A stretch of DNA of 64,000 nt, taken from the NCBI RefSeq assembly GCF_958298935.1, contig NC_084922.1:48019458-48083457 (forward strand). Direction: 5' to 3'. The stretch is from Phragmites australis. Lineage: Eukaryota; Streptophyta; Magnoliopsida; Poales; Poaceae. The notes under the pieces are model-generated. The model was not told the origin of the DNA. It made no database searches and saw only the letters and a list, made by a program, of their open reading frames with translations. The translations under genes and the position numbers were made by a program. This document shows positions 49,537 through 61,284 of this stretch, piece after piece. The stretch's first letter is position 1; the number at the start of each line of letters is the position of its first letter.

Positions 49537-52500
49537 TCAGGAGGATGTGGCCTGGGAAGCAAGAAATGTTGAATATTTTGCTCGCTCTATCTTGTAACGT
49601 TTTAGCTCTTTGATTGCCGCCAGCAGCACATGCAAGGAAACTGGTGCAAAAAATGGCTGCAGAAAGTATCATTTTACAACTCCATCAGTCTCAGCTATAA
49701 AATGTAAAGTTTTATGTATTCCGAACTGAATCTAGTTTCGTTTATGATTGAATAGCATGCACCGACTGAACATGCACAGCAATTTAAATGTACACTATAT
49801 AACTGTCATTTCAGCATTCTACAATTCTCTTGCAGACTGGTAAGCTATAATTCTGATGTAAAATCCATGATCGAAGCATAGAACAATAAGTATGTTGTTT
49901 ACTTTACTTTCAGGAAACATTTTCAACTGACAGAAGTCTGTAATAGTGTACTAACCATATAAATTGCAAAATAATGCTCTATTGAAGCATAACTGATTGA
50001 CATAATGGATGGATGGAAAAATGCATCCTCAGCCAATGCCCTCGCTCTTGTTGCAGATACTGTACAACATCACAATTCTCAGCAAATTCTCATAAAAGTT
50101 TAAGTAGATTGTGCAAAACAAATTATCATTAACTTGCCTGCTGAAGAGTCACTTATTCCTAGAGTTGCGTTTTGTTGAGCTAAATTTGCAGCTTCAAGAG
50201 AAAGCTCAACCTGGAAAACAAAATGTAAGAAGTTAGAACAAACTTGGGCTCTCTATTAAGCGACCTTATGCTATAATCCAGATTGTAAATAATTAGACCA
50301 CCTATGTACATGTGTGTTAAGCACAAGGTAAGATACAATCATATATACCATGCACGGGAATGATTAAATGAGCATGCATGTTATCTGAATGTTACATACT
50401 TCTTTTGCTGCAAGCATTCACTACCAAAGGGGTATAACAATAAAAACTAGGTTACAGATCAATGAGCTATCCATTTAGCAAGAGTGATAGAAGGACAAAC
50501 CTGTCTTCCAATTTCATCCATGACAATCATTCTCGGAAGAGATTGGACCTGCCAACAGAAATAACATTAGTGTATGTCTGTGTGCAGAACAGCCTTTTCT
50601 ATATCATTAAGCATTACTTTAAAATGGAGCCATACCAGACTCGAAAGAGACTCCAAGGTGGTGAGACATGACAACAGATTGGAACATGCATGGTGTCGAT
50701 ATAATAAATCTAACTCCCTGCAAGATATAAGAAGAGGAGGAAATAAGAAACACGATAATGGCAATAAGAGTCCTAGATGTTTATTTCTGGAAACAAAACT
50801 TAGAATTTGACAAGTTCAAAAATCAACCCCAAGCAACTATTGGACTTCTTGAATTTGGTGAATGCATGACATGAAACGTATGATTTGTGATTGTCAACAC
50901 TTGTGTTTAAAACAAATTGCTGGGACATCTAGATTGGCGGATGCTAGCCGGTTCACCCTGATTGATCTTAAACTTAGAGGTCAAAAAGTGAGGTGTCTCA
51001 TTCTATAGTGTATTGCCTATAAGCAATGTGGTGCATAGTACAGTGCTGACGGTTTGAGAATACAAAATGACTTAATAAGTATGGTGCCAAAATGTAGTCC
51101 AATTGGACAATAAACATGAAATAGAAATTACAGAATGTAAGATACTGTGTTTCGCCATAGCAAAATGATTTTTGTACGGTGGTAAATATAGCAAGGCAGG
51201 CAAGAACCAACAGCCTTACCATTCTGTGAATCCCTTTTCACTAGCTATAAATTTAGGTATCCCGTCCATGTCTTGTGCAAGATAATTTGGTTTTAGACCA
51301 AACAACTGCCTTAGTTGCCCAATGAAGATTTCAAGAGTCTCCATAAGTTCCTGTTTCATGTAGCCGCCTCAGCAAATACTGCTCTTGTAAACAAGGCATT
51401 TCAGGACTCAGGAGGGTGACATTTGCATATGAGAATGATGGGATATCAAAGAGGCAAGACAATGATCAATTCGACACACCTGAGATGACATTTTCTTCCG
51501 GGTCACCTGAGTCTTCTTGGAACCAAGTGAACAGTCCGGTGGGTTCCAGATAAGAACACCTCCCCACATCTATGTAACAGGATAATGCTGTTAAGCAAAT
51601 AGCAAGATGGCTAACAGAAAGAAGGTAGTAGTGCTTTTTTTAACAGATAGGTACAGTAGAACTTACTGGGGATACAAATGCATTAGTTTTTGAAAGCCCG
51701 CCATCAGGAAGTTGCAAATACAATGGGCATTCCCTTGCAGATGGAATGTATCTGATGATTATATTGAATAAACGGTTCAGATGAGAATCCAGAAATGTTT
51801 GTACAACTAAAAGCAAACCAAAAAATCAAAAAATTTATCAGTGTACACTAGACACTTGAAAAATCATAAAACTAGGTGAAAATATGACAAATTCTGCAAC
51901 GGGTTCGGTTCGTAGGCTTTCACTAAATTTTAAAAGAAAAAACCAAACAGCATGGCCACACCATATCTACCAGAAGTTTGACAAAGGAAAAGGGAGAGTG
52001 CAACCATAAACAAAAGGGGGAAATTCGGAGCAGGAGGAGGATGGTAAAAGAAAATGAAAGGAAATACATTCTGCTAATATTTTTTATAATTTGTTGGAGA
52101 AAACAAATCATATCATGTTTCTGAGACTCCGAGTAAAGTGTAATATACAAATACAGCAACAAAAACAGAGACAAATATGCAAGTCTTATCAAAAGAACAT
52201 ACACCACAAATTGAAGAACTTTTGATCGCCCTGTAGCTGAAATTGATGTATCCAAGTGCCACTCATTTGAATTTACCTGTCAATGTCATATTTTCATGAC
52301 AAGATTAAATTGGTGGATCTGGTAGTTAACCAATACACATGCTTGCAGGAAGCTATCCATAGAATGCAGTAACGAGCAAGAGCAAATGGTTTCTACAAGA
52401 CAAGTCAGAAACATACAAAGAAAGGAATGTCTCCCATACTAAGGACGTTGCCACCCAGTTTATCATCAGAATAAGAATAGGACGACTTTGGAGTGTGGTA

Positions 52501-54004
52501 CAGAACCTGAAAAGAAGTGTGCAATTATTACTCATAAAATCGACGGTATTAACACAAAAATAATCGCCATCACTTTAACAAGAATTGGGAGGAATTAGCT
52601 TAGTTCAAGTAAGGCAAATTTGCACCTGACTCTCTATATTAATTTCTGCAATTGGTCGCAGTGCCTCAACCAAAGGATTCAACATCCTCTCACCAATCTT
52701 TTCAAACTCCCTGTATTCAGAATGCCTAAGTGTAAGAATATCAACTGCAGCAGCAGCAGCAGCAATAAACAGAAAACTAGTTTCATCTTTGCAAGCGGCT
52801 AAATACAGCCTACAGAACATGTAACTGATCTAAATAAGGAAGATAGCACATGCCCCCCATAGTCAAGATTTCGTAATGCTTTGCACAAGTATCTTATTGA
52901 TGTAGTCTAATATGTTGTGCTTACTTAAACAGCTATCATAGAACACAAAAAGTATGTGATATGAACTTTTCTAGCAATACGATATAGAAGGGAATATCCA
53001 CACAACAATAAAGCAACAACAAAAGGTATAGGTAAGTCGTGAGCCTTGTTCTTACCAATCATACACCCAATCGCTAGGATCAGCATTCAACAAGCTAAAG
53101 GACAGAACAACATTCCCATCTGATCCAACTGGCATGAACTCGCCTTTGCCAATGCCCGCCTCCCCCTCCTCAATACCGCCATTCATGAAATACTTGGCAA
53201 ATACCTTCCCCATAACTGATACAGCCTCAGCCTCGTCAACCTTCCCCACCAGCCAAGCATGCCGGTGCTTACCAACCACAACCCTCATTCCCTTCCCATC
53301 ATCAGTTTCCAAAACGACAACAGTGTAAACCCTCATCCCATCCCTGCCGCCACCGTCCAATGCCGAGTGCAGCAATTCATCGAACACCTCATCACCACGC
53401 ACCAGGTCCGCGGTGGTCACGGCACCGCAATGCCAACGCGAGCCGCCGCCGCTGCTAGAGCAGACACCCGCTGAATCGACGGTGACTGACACCGAGATGT
53501 TACCAGCAGTGGAGGCGGTGGGGAGGAGATGGAGCTGGGCCGAGATATCCCGCTCGAGGCGACTGGCGAGAAAGGCATCAGCGGGGCTAGGGTCAGAGCG
53601 GAGGAATACCGCGTGGATGCCGCAGGGGAAGGAAGGCGGGTTGTACTGGAGGCGGCTGGAGAGGGCGGCGATCGCGTCCGACGGCAGTGGCGAGCGGTGG
53701 ATCTCGGTGGATTTCAGCAGGAAGGGCAGTCCTACAGAGACAGAGAGATGCGCGCGAGTCATACAGAGAAGAGCGAAAACCCTAGCCATGGGATCCGGGG
53801 GAGGTAGGGGTCAGTACCGAGGAGGAAGGAGAGGAGGACGGATGCGGTGAGGACGAGGCGCTTCGCGCCGGGCTTCGTCGTGCGCAGCGGCGGCTTACTG
53901 ATGCTGGAGGAGTTGGGAGCGGGAGTAGACGGGCCTCCGGAGGCTTGGCTGGAGGTGGAAACGGTAGGTGGCCGTGGGGCCTCGTCGCTGGCGATCTCCG
54001 CCAT
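49537..54004 (-). CDS. PIG-S: GPI-anchor transamidase subunit PIG-S
   Basis: Thirteen exons join in frame to give 614 aa: 54004-53818, 53731-53056, 52710-52626, 52506-52417, 52276-52203, 51751-51667, 51569-51480, 51350-51220, 50717-50636, 50548-50501, 50210-50138, 50059-49956 and 49656-49537. An N-terminal membrane segment lies at about 48-70 (KRLVLTASVLLSFLLGLPFLL). A large ER-lumenal region includes FVVYIPSARECPLYLQ and MWGGVLIWNPP. A second membrane segment near the C-terminus (YFAIYMPFFAPVSLHVLLAA) is followed by a short basic tail. This two-helix layout is typical of PIG-S/Gpi17. The protein is part of the ER transamidase that attaches GPI anchors to secreted proteins. All introns are GT-AG except the one after exon 11, whose donor is CAG|GCAAGT; using any nearby GT breaks the frame. 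Confidence 0.95.
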
Positions 54005-55640
54005 CGCTCAACTGACCGGAGGTCCGGCCGGCGGTCGTGGAACTGCGAGGGGAGCAGCGTTGCTTGCCGTGACTGTGGTTAGCCGACCGACATGTGGGAT
54101 CTGTAGTTTGGACAGGTGGAGTACGGGCTGCGAATGTAGCAGCGTACTTCAAGTTGAAGGCCCGGTCCAAGAGCTCGCATGTTTGCCGGACCAGAGAAGG
54201 CCTTAAAGCCAACTAGGAAGCAGCCCAGCCCAACTTTTCCTTTGTGTTCCGCAGTTCTTCCACTTTGCACCCCTCTTCAACGAACAAAAACATTTTCGCT
54301 TTGTTTGAAATTTGAAAAGGAATTTATTTACAGTTCAATAAGAAATAAGGTGGTTGCCATCTTTTAACCATTTGTCTTTTACTTTTTCTTCACTTGGATA
54401 GGCATCTAATGGTTCACGGTCGTCTCTAACCTCCCGATGACTCCCTCGCGCTCGTGATCCCCGCCTCTTAATCGAGTCCGTATTCATCCTACCACCGAAT
54501 TTGCTCTCGCAGCCCCTACCACGCTAAGACGCCCCATCCCATATTGGCCCACCGACTGTCCTCCGTCGCCCCGCTCGCACTCGTCTTGTTAGACCGACCT
54601 GCTTCCCTGAACATCCCTCTAAGTCCAAAAAGCACACCGATGATCCCAAAAAATTCATCCCTAAACGCTAAACCTCACCAACCGCCGTCGTCTATTTCAC
54701 GCTTCTAAATTTCAGATATTTAAAATTTAGGAAGCTTTAAGAAATAAGTGTTAATTTCACGTAAAAAACATCCAAGCGATTATGGCAAAGAAAGATCGAC
54801 TGGATTTCGGGGAAAAAATTGCCGAGTGATGTATACGATGCCCGTGTGAATAAATTAAAAAGCTAAAGTGTGCAAGAGGCCGTTAAGCCAGTAGCCCAGT
54901 ATCACAAGAACCTGGCAGGCTCTCATGCGTGCAGGCAGCTGGCACAGCAGCAACACGTTCTACTTGTGGTCACACTTTGCATTCTCGGTCGAGACTTGCC
55001 GGATGCAGAAGAATTATCCACGCACGTTTTTTCCGCGAACGGTACGAACCAAATCGATGAATCAGCAGCGGCGGACAGACAGCACCGGATCTCTACGCTA
55101 TCCGATCAGCTCCCCCACATGGCACATGCGGCTGCTGCCGACCTGCCGCGCGCCGAGGCATGGACCCCCGGCGGCCGCGCGGCGCGGCGGGTGGCGAGAC
55201 GCCGGGCGTGCGCGAATTCCGTTTGTTTTTTGGCGGAGTAACATGGCAGATTGGATACGTGCGTCACCGTCCGCGCCGATCTTGGTCAGTGGCGGCACAT
55301 GCGCCGCGGATCGGCACCCGGCGGTGCGGGAGTGGGGCGCTCCTCCCTTCGCGGCACGAGTTCAGGGGATTGGGCGGAGCTGCCGAGCACCGGATAAGCT
55401 CGAGCCAGATTTCATGTCGCTGTCTCTGGTCTGGGGCCTGCACTGCACTGCACCTGGTCAGGGCCTCAGGGGCGTATTTCACGCTTGCTGTTCTGATGTG
55501 CTCCACTGTTGCCGACTTGTTGCTGTCAAGTCTCCAACGTGAGATGTGGAGGCGTGAAAAGTGAAAACCAGAAGAAGGAACGCGGGCGCCGGGGTTCAGT
55601 AGAACTGTACAGGCAGCAAAGCCTTGAAAAATACTGAACT
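54005..55640. other. PIG-S upstream region and intergenic DNA, no supported gene
   Basis: The first 250 bp are the likely PIG-S leader and promoter; no clear TATA box is seen. The GC-rich stretch 54870-55560 has long overlapping frames in several phases and both strands (up to 205 codons). None has a recognisable domain or splice pattern, and their overlap argues that they are compositional. Confidence 0.4.
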
Positions 55641-55699
55641 TTTCAACGCTCATCGTGCTATCAACTGTTAGCAATGCCTTGACTCCTCGAGCATTCTTT

Positions 55700-56480
55700 T
55701 TAAAAAAGTTCAGGTTTACGGTTGGCAAGTTGCTAAAAGCAAGATTTAGCCGAATCTGTGCGGTTCAGTGCAAGCTGGCGATTACATGTTTGGTAACCGT
55801 AAACCTGCTGCTGTTTGGCATAGGTCAATTGCGACTTGAAGGGCAGATGTACATCAGTACATACAAAGATAAACTGGCCCCTAGGGGTTATCAGTTATCA
55901 AGCTTCACCTGGTAATCTTATCCCCGCCTAACTCACACATGTTTGGCAGGCTAATTTCCCTAAACCCTGAACCAAACGAAACCTAATAGGCGTAGAATGC
56001 CTTGAAAGTGGTGAATTTTTTCCTCCTTGTTATCAATTGTTCTATCACATAATTTGCTTTTGCAATATTCATCCTCAAAAAACAGACTTTTTTCTTCAAA
56101 ACAAAAAAATCCTCGCAGTACAGATCATGTCCTTTTTCCCGAGAATAGTACACGGCATTTCCTTATTCTGCGAGGATTTTGTAAGTAGTAGTTAGCGGTG
56201 GGTAGGGCGGCTTGTTAAAGCAGATTTCTGTCCATCTTTTGCGGTTCAGTACAAGCTGGCATTTTTCTTTTTTGTAACAAGAGTCTTCCAACAGTTGCGC
56301 CGACTTTCTCCACCCATAAAATTTTGCCACTGGGCTACAAACCCATCCGCAAGGTCGCAGTTTTCTATGTGTTTGGTATCCGTAAACCTGCTGCTGCCTA
56401 GTTGGTCAATTGCAACTTGAAACAGCAGGTGTACCGTGTACGTCAGTACATGCAAAGCGAAAACCGAGCAACGCAAATTA
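55700..56480. repeat. Diverged direct duplication of about 150 bp
   Basis: The blocks GCGGTTCAGTxCAAGCTGGC, CCGTAAACCTGCTGCTG, GGTCAATTGCxACTTGAA and GTCAGTACATxCAAA occur in the same order at about 55758-55870 and again at about 56240-56460. The second copy is expanded by about 100 bp of unrelated sequence. No coding sequence is evident. Confidence 0.55.
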
Positions 56481-56861
56481 ACTGAGCATGTCTGCACTTC
56501 AGTACAATCTGAGCTGATGGAGAAAATGAGGATATATACTAGTATCTAAAAAAGAAGGCAAGGAGTAAAATTTACCGAGCATCATATGAACTGTATTGCC
56601 GATATCAACAAAAGAATATATACAGAGAATTAGCACAAACACTAAGCTGCGATTAAACCTTTCACAGTAATTTACAGCATGTGTTTTTGGAATTTTATAT
56701 CGATCCTATGTTGCAAATGTCTCGATCGATTGGTCGAATTCAAGCCCTCAAACTCAGCAGGCTCTGAACATTGCAGTCAGACTGAGCTGAAAGCTTCGCT
56801 CTGTCGCTCACGCAAACAAACTGAAAGAAGAAGAAAGCGGGCACGAAAATTCAGGGGATCT
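56481..56861. other. Spacer and 3' flank of the ubiquitin-like gene
   Basis: No gene or repeat recognised. The part nearest 56862 is likely the 3' untranslated region of the minus-strand gene. Confidence 0.35.
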
Positions 56862-57459
56862 CTACACTTGGATGAAGGAGTGGCAGGGCACCCCCATGAG
56901 CTGCGCCAAGGTGGTCGACCTGAGCTTCCTCTCCTTGACGGCTGGGTCTTCCAGGAGCAGCACCTTGTCCTTGTCCTGGACGCCCACCATGTGCAGGTGC
57001 TCGCAGTCGTCCCTCTCCTTCCCCCTGTACAGCAGCCTCTGCTCTCTGGGCCACAGGCCGGTCGCTAGTGACAGCATCACCTTCAGGTCGCCTGCAATGG
57101 AGCAATCGCAGCTTAGTAACGAGCGCCAGAATTTCCATTTTCATCGCCTAAACGGTAAAGAAAATGGAAACCAGAGAGGCATGCAATGCAATGCAGGGCA
57201 GGGACGTACCGAAGGTTGCCGTGGCGTCGATGGAGACGTCGTGCCACTGCCACCCGGTGGAGACCCTCACCAGGATGGCCTCCACTGCCGCCGCGTCCTC
57301 CTCCGGCGACCGCCTCTTCTGCACCAGCATCCCGCCCGGCCGCACCTCCCATTCGATCTTCTCGTGCTCGGCGACCATGGCGCAGATGTCCGCGCCGCCG
57401 CTGCTGGTGCTCCTGGAGCGGCTCCGGAACAGACTCCTCGGGCTCGGAATCTTCACCAT
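56862..57459 (-). CDS. Ubiquitin-like protein related to BAG1-4 but lacking the BAG domain
   Basis: Two exons (57459-57210 and 57091-56862) with a GT-AG intron encode 159 aa. A basic, Ser/Arg-rich N-terminus precedes IEWEVRPGGMLVQKR, the signature that opens plant BAG1-4 proteins. A ubiquitin-like fold follows at about 62-137 (ILVRVSTG, DLKVMLSLATGL, RLLYRGKERDD, DKVLLLEDPAVKERK). The chain then ends at MGVPCHSFIQV, where BAG1-4 would continue into the Hsp70-binding BAG domain. Short UBL-only relatives exist in Arabidopsis (AT5G14360-type), so this is probably the natural length. Its role is unproven; UBL domains usually contact proteasome or chaperone partners. A TTTAAAAT element at about 57568-57575 could serve as the TATA box. 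Confidence 0.85.
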
Positions 57460-57878
57460 CTCTGCGGCTCTAGCTGCTCTGCTCTCTGTTCTGTCTCTGT
57501 CTCGATCTCGGTCGGTTGATCACTGGCTGGTTGCTGCGGGTGCCGAGAGTAGCTAGCAAGGCCTAGGATTTTAAAGAGGACAAAAGAGAGGTTAAAGGTG
57601 CCGTTCGGATAGGAGGTGGTTTAGAATTTGTGGTTAACGGGGTAAGCGGTTGTAACGTTTGAATTTTAGTTATTGATTTTTTAATAAAGTTTTAGCTTCT
57701 AAGCATATCAAAAATTAAAAAATCTTTTCTCAACCTACTTCTTAACTTCTAGATCATTCCAATCACAACTATTTTCTCAGCCAACCAAAAACCATCAAAA
57801 ACTAGATCAAAAGTTAGCCCTTTGAATAGCTTCAGATTTTTTTAAAAAAATAAAAAAGCCTATACAAACAGTACATAA
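57460..57878. other. Promoter region of the ubiquitin-like gene and AT-rich spacer
   Basis: Contains the TATA-like TTTAAAAT about 110 bp upstream of the ATG. From about 57595 onward the sequence is AT-rich and transposon-like (GTGCCGTTCGGATAGG start), but no matching terminus was identified. Confidence 0.35.
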
Positions 57879-58198
57879 TACCATCTCCAACAGATATTCT
57901 AAAAATCCACCCTCTCTAACACTATTACAGCATTATCTATTTTTTCCATCTCCAACAACTACCATATTTACTACCTTTTATTATTTTTCATCTCTCCTCG
58001 GACCCACAGTCATTCACTAGCTACAGTATATGGCCTCCTTTTTCCATCTGCAATTTTGCCGACGTCCAACTCCTTCTGTATCCCTGTAGCTCTATATGCC
58101 ATACCCGCTGGAGATCGATGCAGCCGACTCGGTAAAACGAGAAAACAGTAGTCGGCACAGAGATATGACAACTTCTATCGATCCTGCTGGAGACACCC
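57879..58198. mobile_element. Tourist-like (PIF/Harbinger) MITE
   Basis: About 320 bp flanked by TAA (57876-57878 and 58199-58201). Left terminus TACCATCTCCAACAG; right terminus on the other strand GGGTGTCTCCAGCAG. The interior includes CTCTCTAACACTATTACAGC and CCATCTCCAACAACTACC. Same family as 16504-16889 and 61095-61284. Confidence 0.65.
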
Positions 58199-58660
58199 TA
58201 AGTCGCGATGGGAGCAAGATTTTAATGTTAATTTTTTTAGCTTTTTTTATTAATTTTCTTATTAATAGTCCATAAAACTAGATTTTCAAAAAGTAACCCT
58301 TCTAGTCACACCGAGTTTCATCGTATGACCATGATTGTCACGCTAGAACACCCCTTTGTCACTTTATACGTATCGGTGATGTGGCAGCTTGTGTCACGCA
58401 GGTTCAGTCCTGAGATTTTGGTGGTTTGAGATAAAACTAAAAATGACACCTATTGAATTAAAACATAAAAATATTAAAGATGATATTCAATACATTCAAA
58501 AAGTTGTTTCTGACAAACACTTAAATATATAAAAATAACAGCCATCTTAAACACTTTCTATGGATCATTTTAAACAATTTATTATAATATTTCTAAATGT
58601 GAAGATATTGATGAATCCGATCGCCGTTGAACAAAGCAGACATGACTGTTTTAAAAAAAA
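58199..58660. other. AT-rich intergenic, no supported gene
   Basis: No domain, repeat pair or regulatory element recognised. Confidence 0.4.
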
Positions 58661-59204
58661 TCATAGTTCAAAGATCAAATAGCATAATACTTCAATATTT
58701 TCTATGGCAAAATAGAGTAGCCAATAGCAAGATAAGACTCGCAGAGAACAAGTTCTTTTTTGGTAAAATGAAATAAAAGAGAAAACTTTTTTGACGATGG
58801 AATTAGCAAGTGGAACCATTCTCTTAACTTCCTTGGCAAAGCTGACGGTTTTTGTTTTGAACTTGGTTACGACGCTGCAGAACGCATCGGTGAGCTCGCC
58901 ATGCGAGGCGTCCACCCAAGACGCCGCCTTTGAAGAGCTCGCAGTGGTCGAACGGCCCACACCGGTCGGTGATGACATGGTCTGTCACGTGGCACCCGAA
59001 GGAGGAGAGGGTCACGGTCGAGGATGCGTCAAGGAAGTCGAGCAATAGCTCCAGTGTGGCGTTGTTCGTGCCCGCGCTCACCAACGCCAGCACCACGTAC
59101 ACAGACGCTGCTAATAATGTGACGTTGCTAGAGCAGATGAAGGATGTGGTGGTGGCAGTTGGCGAAGGCGCAAGGTGCTTGGCGAGGCTACGTGCGAGGG
59201 CCAT
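58661..59204 (-). pseudogene. Small unknown protein gene, probably frameshifted
   Basis: From ATG 59204 the first frame gives MALARSLAKHLAPSPTATTT, a hydrophobic segment (VTLLAASVYVVLALVS, about 27-43), then TLSSFGCHVTDHVITDRCG and FDHCELFK. Near 58926-58932 a coding-like sequence continues in another frame: AASWVDASHGELTDAF, VVTKFKTKTVSFAKEVKRM and VPLANSIVKKVFSF. The switch falls at an AAA run, so one extra A would explain it. Downstream of about 58790 the frame becomes AT-rich and probably non-coding. I do not recognise the family. It may be a one-pass membrane protein or a dead copy; the next element (59236) is an LTR-like remnant. Confidence 0.4.
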
Positions 59205-59235
59205 CTACCATCCATTGCTGACATGTTGTTGTTAG

Positions 59236-59985
59236 TGTAACAGGTGAGGGGTGCCCCACCAGGCAGACTCTGTGCTGCAAAGTGTCAGCCGAAGGATAGA
59301 TATCCTCAAGATCATAGTCTCACATTGCAATCAGGACAGGGCTCTTGCGACCAGTCCTCTATTCGCAGAGCAAAGCCCTGTGATCAGCTCCTGCTAAGCG
59401 TAGGGCAGATACTCACATAACCAGTCGAATCATATTTAATATCATCCACTCAAGTGTTTTTCTTCCCCAAGCACTCCCTTTCGACGAGTAAGATCGTGGG
59501 CATACGTGGTGTACCACAGCACTTAATGATGTAGGATTACCTTGCAAATGAGCGTGATGGCGTTCGATGGATAGGATAGGGCATGCAGGACGATCAAAGC
59601 GGGACAGACGTGCATATCTATCATTATGATGGGCTGAGTTTAGTTGGCTTTATTAGATATAGATCTGCCATAGAGTTTGACATAGTCTATTTATATGTAC
59701 ATATTTTTTCCAGTATATAAAATGAGAGAACTTAGCTTGTAAAAGGACAGAGAATAAGTTTATCTAACTCATAAGAACATACATAAGATATAGGACTATT
59801 ATCTCATAGGAGATCCAAATATGGATAAAGTCCATATGTTCTTGAACCCATTCGATTCAATCCCAAGAAATGTAGATCAACATACTCATCGTCTGGTATA
59901 CCCTGAATTCGTTGTCAGAAACCATCTCCCGAGAGTTGCGAAAGAACTAAAGTAGCAAAATTGCTTCTTTAGATCTGCCAAAGGC
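59236..59985 (+). mobile_element. Gypsy-type LTR remnant
   Basis: It starts near TGTAACAGGTGAGGGG. It contains a TATAAAATGAGAG promoter-like stretch (about 59716) and AGGACTATTATCTCATAGG. It ends with CTGGTATACCCTGAATTCG and GTTGTCAGAAACC, resembling the 3' part of long grass gypsy LTRs and the sequence just after them. No coding domain follows, so it is a solo or truncated LTR. Confidence 0.45.
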
Positions 59986-61094
59986 TAAAGCCTATACATA
60001 ATCATGTAATTATGACTATAAGTTGATTAGAATTTAGACGGATGCATTTTATTAGGTCATAAATAATATATATGTATATCTATATGGGAGGGACCCGCTT
60101 ACCCTCCTTCGAGGCCGGTCTTAATGTCACACCAACTACCTTTGTGTGATTAGCTATCACGCCAATTGAGGTGACGCCATTGACTATCACAACAATCGAG
60201 GTGGCGTGACCACCCATATATTTCTACACACCCAAGCTTCCCTCCCCTCACTCCCTTCCCATTTTTCATCCTCTAGCATGAGTCTAAGCCTAAGCCTAAG
60301 CATGATCATAATCGTGGCTCTCTCTTCTCCTCTCAATCCACTCCAAATTCATTCTAATCTGATCTCAAACCGTTGGGGATTTCGTCGAGATGTCTCTAAG
60401 TTAACTCCTCTACCCTAGTCAAGGTAGCATGACAGCCGATAGCATCAGAGTGGTTAGCGTGACACAGGTTGTCACGTCACCACCACGTGTAAAACGAGTC
60501 GGATACATTTTAGTGCAATAGTCATGGTCACGCCAATACACGTGGAGTTATATGTGGTAATATGGAACTGGGCGTGATTAAAAGGCAGAGACGGCGAGAA
60601 GGTTGAAAAGGCAACGGTTTTCTGAGACTTTTCGCGTGTTAGGGAGATGAAGAACCGGAGAGGGAGAGTTGTTGAATGCGTGGGCACGGCAGCGTGGCGG
60701 TTGGAAGGGGCAGCACATGGGGAGGTGACAACTGACAAACACGGTTTTGCTTGCATGAATGGCGGGGCCGGCGGAATCAATCGCCCCGGCAGTTGGCTGG
60801 TTACGGGCTTACGGCTCACTATTCTGCTCAACGGTGGCATCTTTTTTAAGCAGCAGACAGCACTGTTCATTCCACATTGTCGTACCAATATGATGTTTCA
60901 TCTTTAAGCAGCAGCCAGTGATTAACTGATTAAATCAACGTCTAATGCAAAACGTAGCTCTGGACATTGTAGACGGCCGAAATACGTCTAGGAACCATGC
61001 ATTCGCACGTACAGCAGCAAGCAGCAGCACGTGAACATGTTGTGACGAAGGGGAGACCATTCACGTCAGCTCCTCCCTGGCGCTAAGGCGCTAA
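59986..61094. other. Intergenic, no supported gene
   Basis: At 60110-60220 short blocks CTATCACxxCAATxGAGGTG repeat twice. At about 60281-60301 three CCTAAG-like hexamers occur in tandem. Open frames at 60472-60907 on both strands are unrecognisable. Confidence 0.4.
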
Positions 61095-61284
61095 GATCAT
61101 CTCCAACAGCTACCTCAAATCTTCATCCTCAAAATACTATTACAGCATCCTCTATCACTAACACTGTAGCAGTACTATATCACTGAATAGAGGATTTATT
61201 AGAGATGAATTTCTATGCTACAGTATACCGCAAAACACTGTAACATTAGAATCCTCAAATTTGGAGACTCCGTTAGAGATGGCC
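61095..61284. mobile_element. Tourist-like (PIF/Harbinger) MITE
   Basis: 190 bp flanked by TAA (61092-61094 and 61285-61287). Terminal inverted repeats GATCATCTCCAACAG and, on the other strand, GGCCATCTCTAACGG. The interior has the CACTGTAGCAGTACTAT-like motifs of the family seen at 16504. Non-coding. Confidence 0.75.

Noticed and set aside
54870..55728. Overlapping frames of up to 205 codons on both strands
   Set aside because: No domain, no conserved splice sites, and phases conflict with one another.
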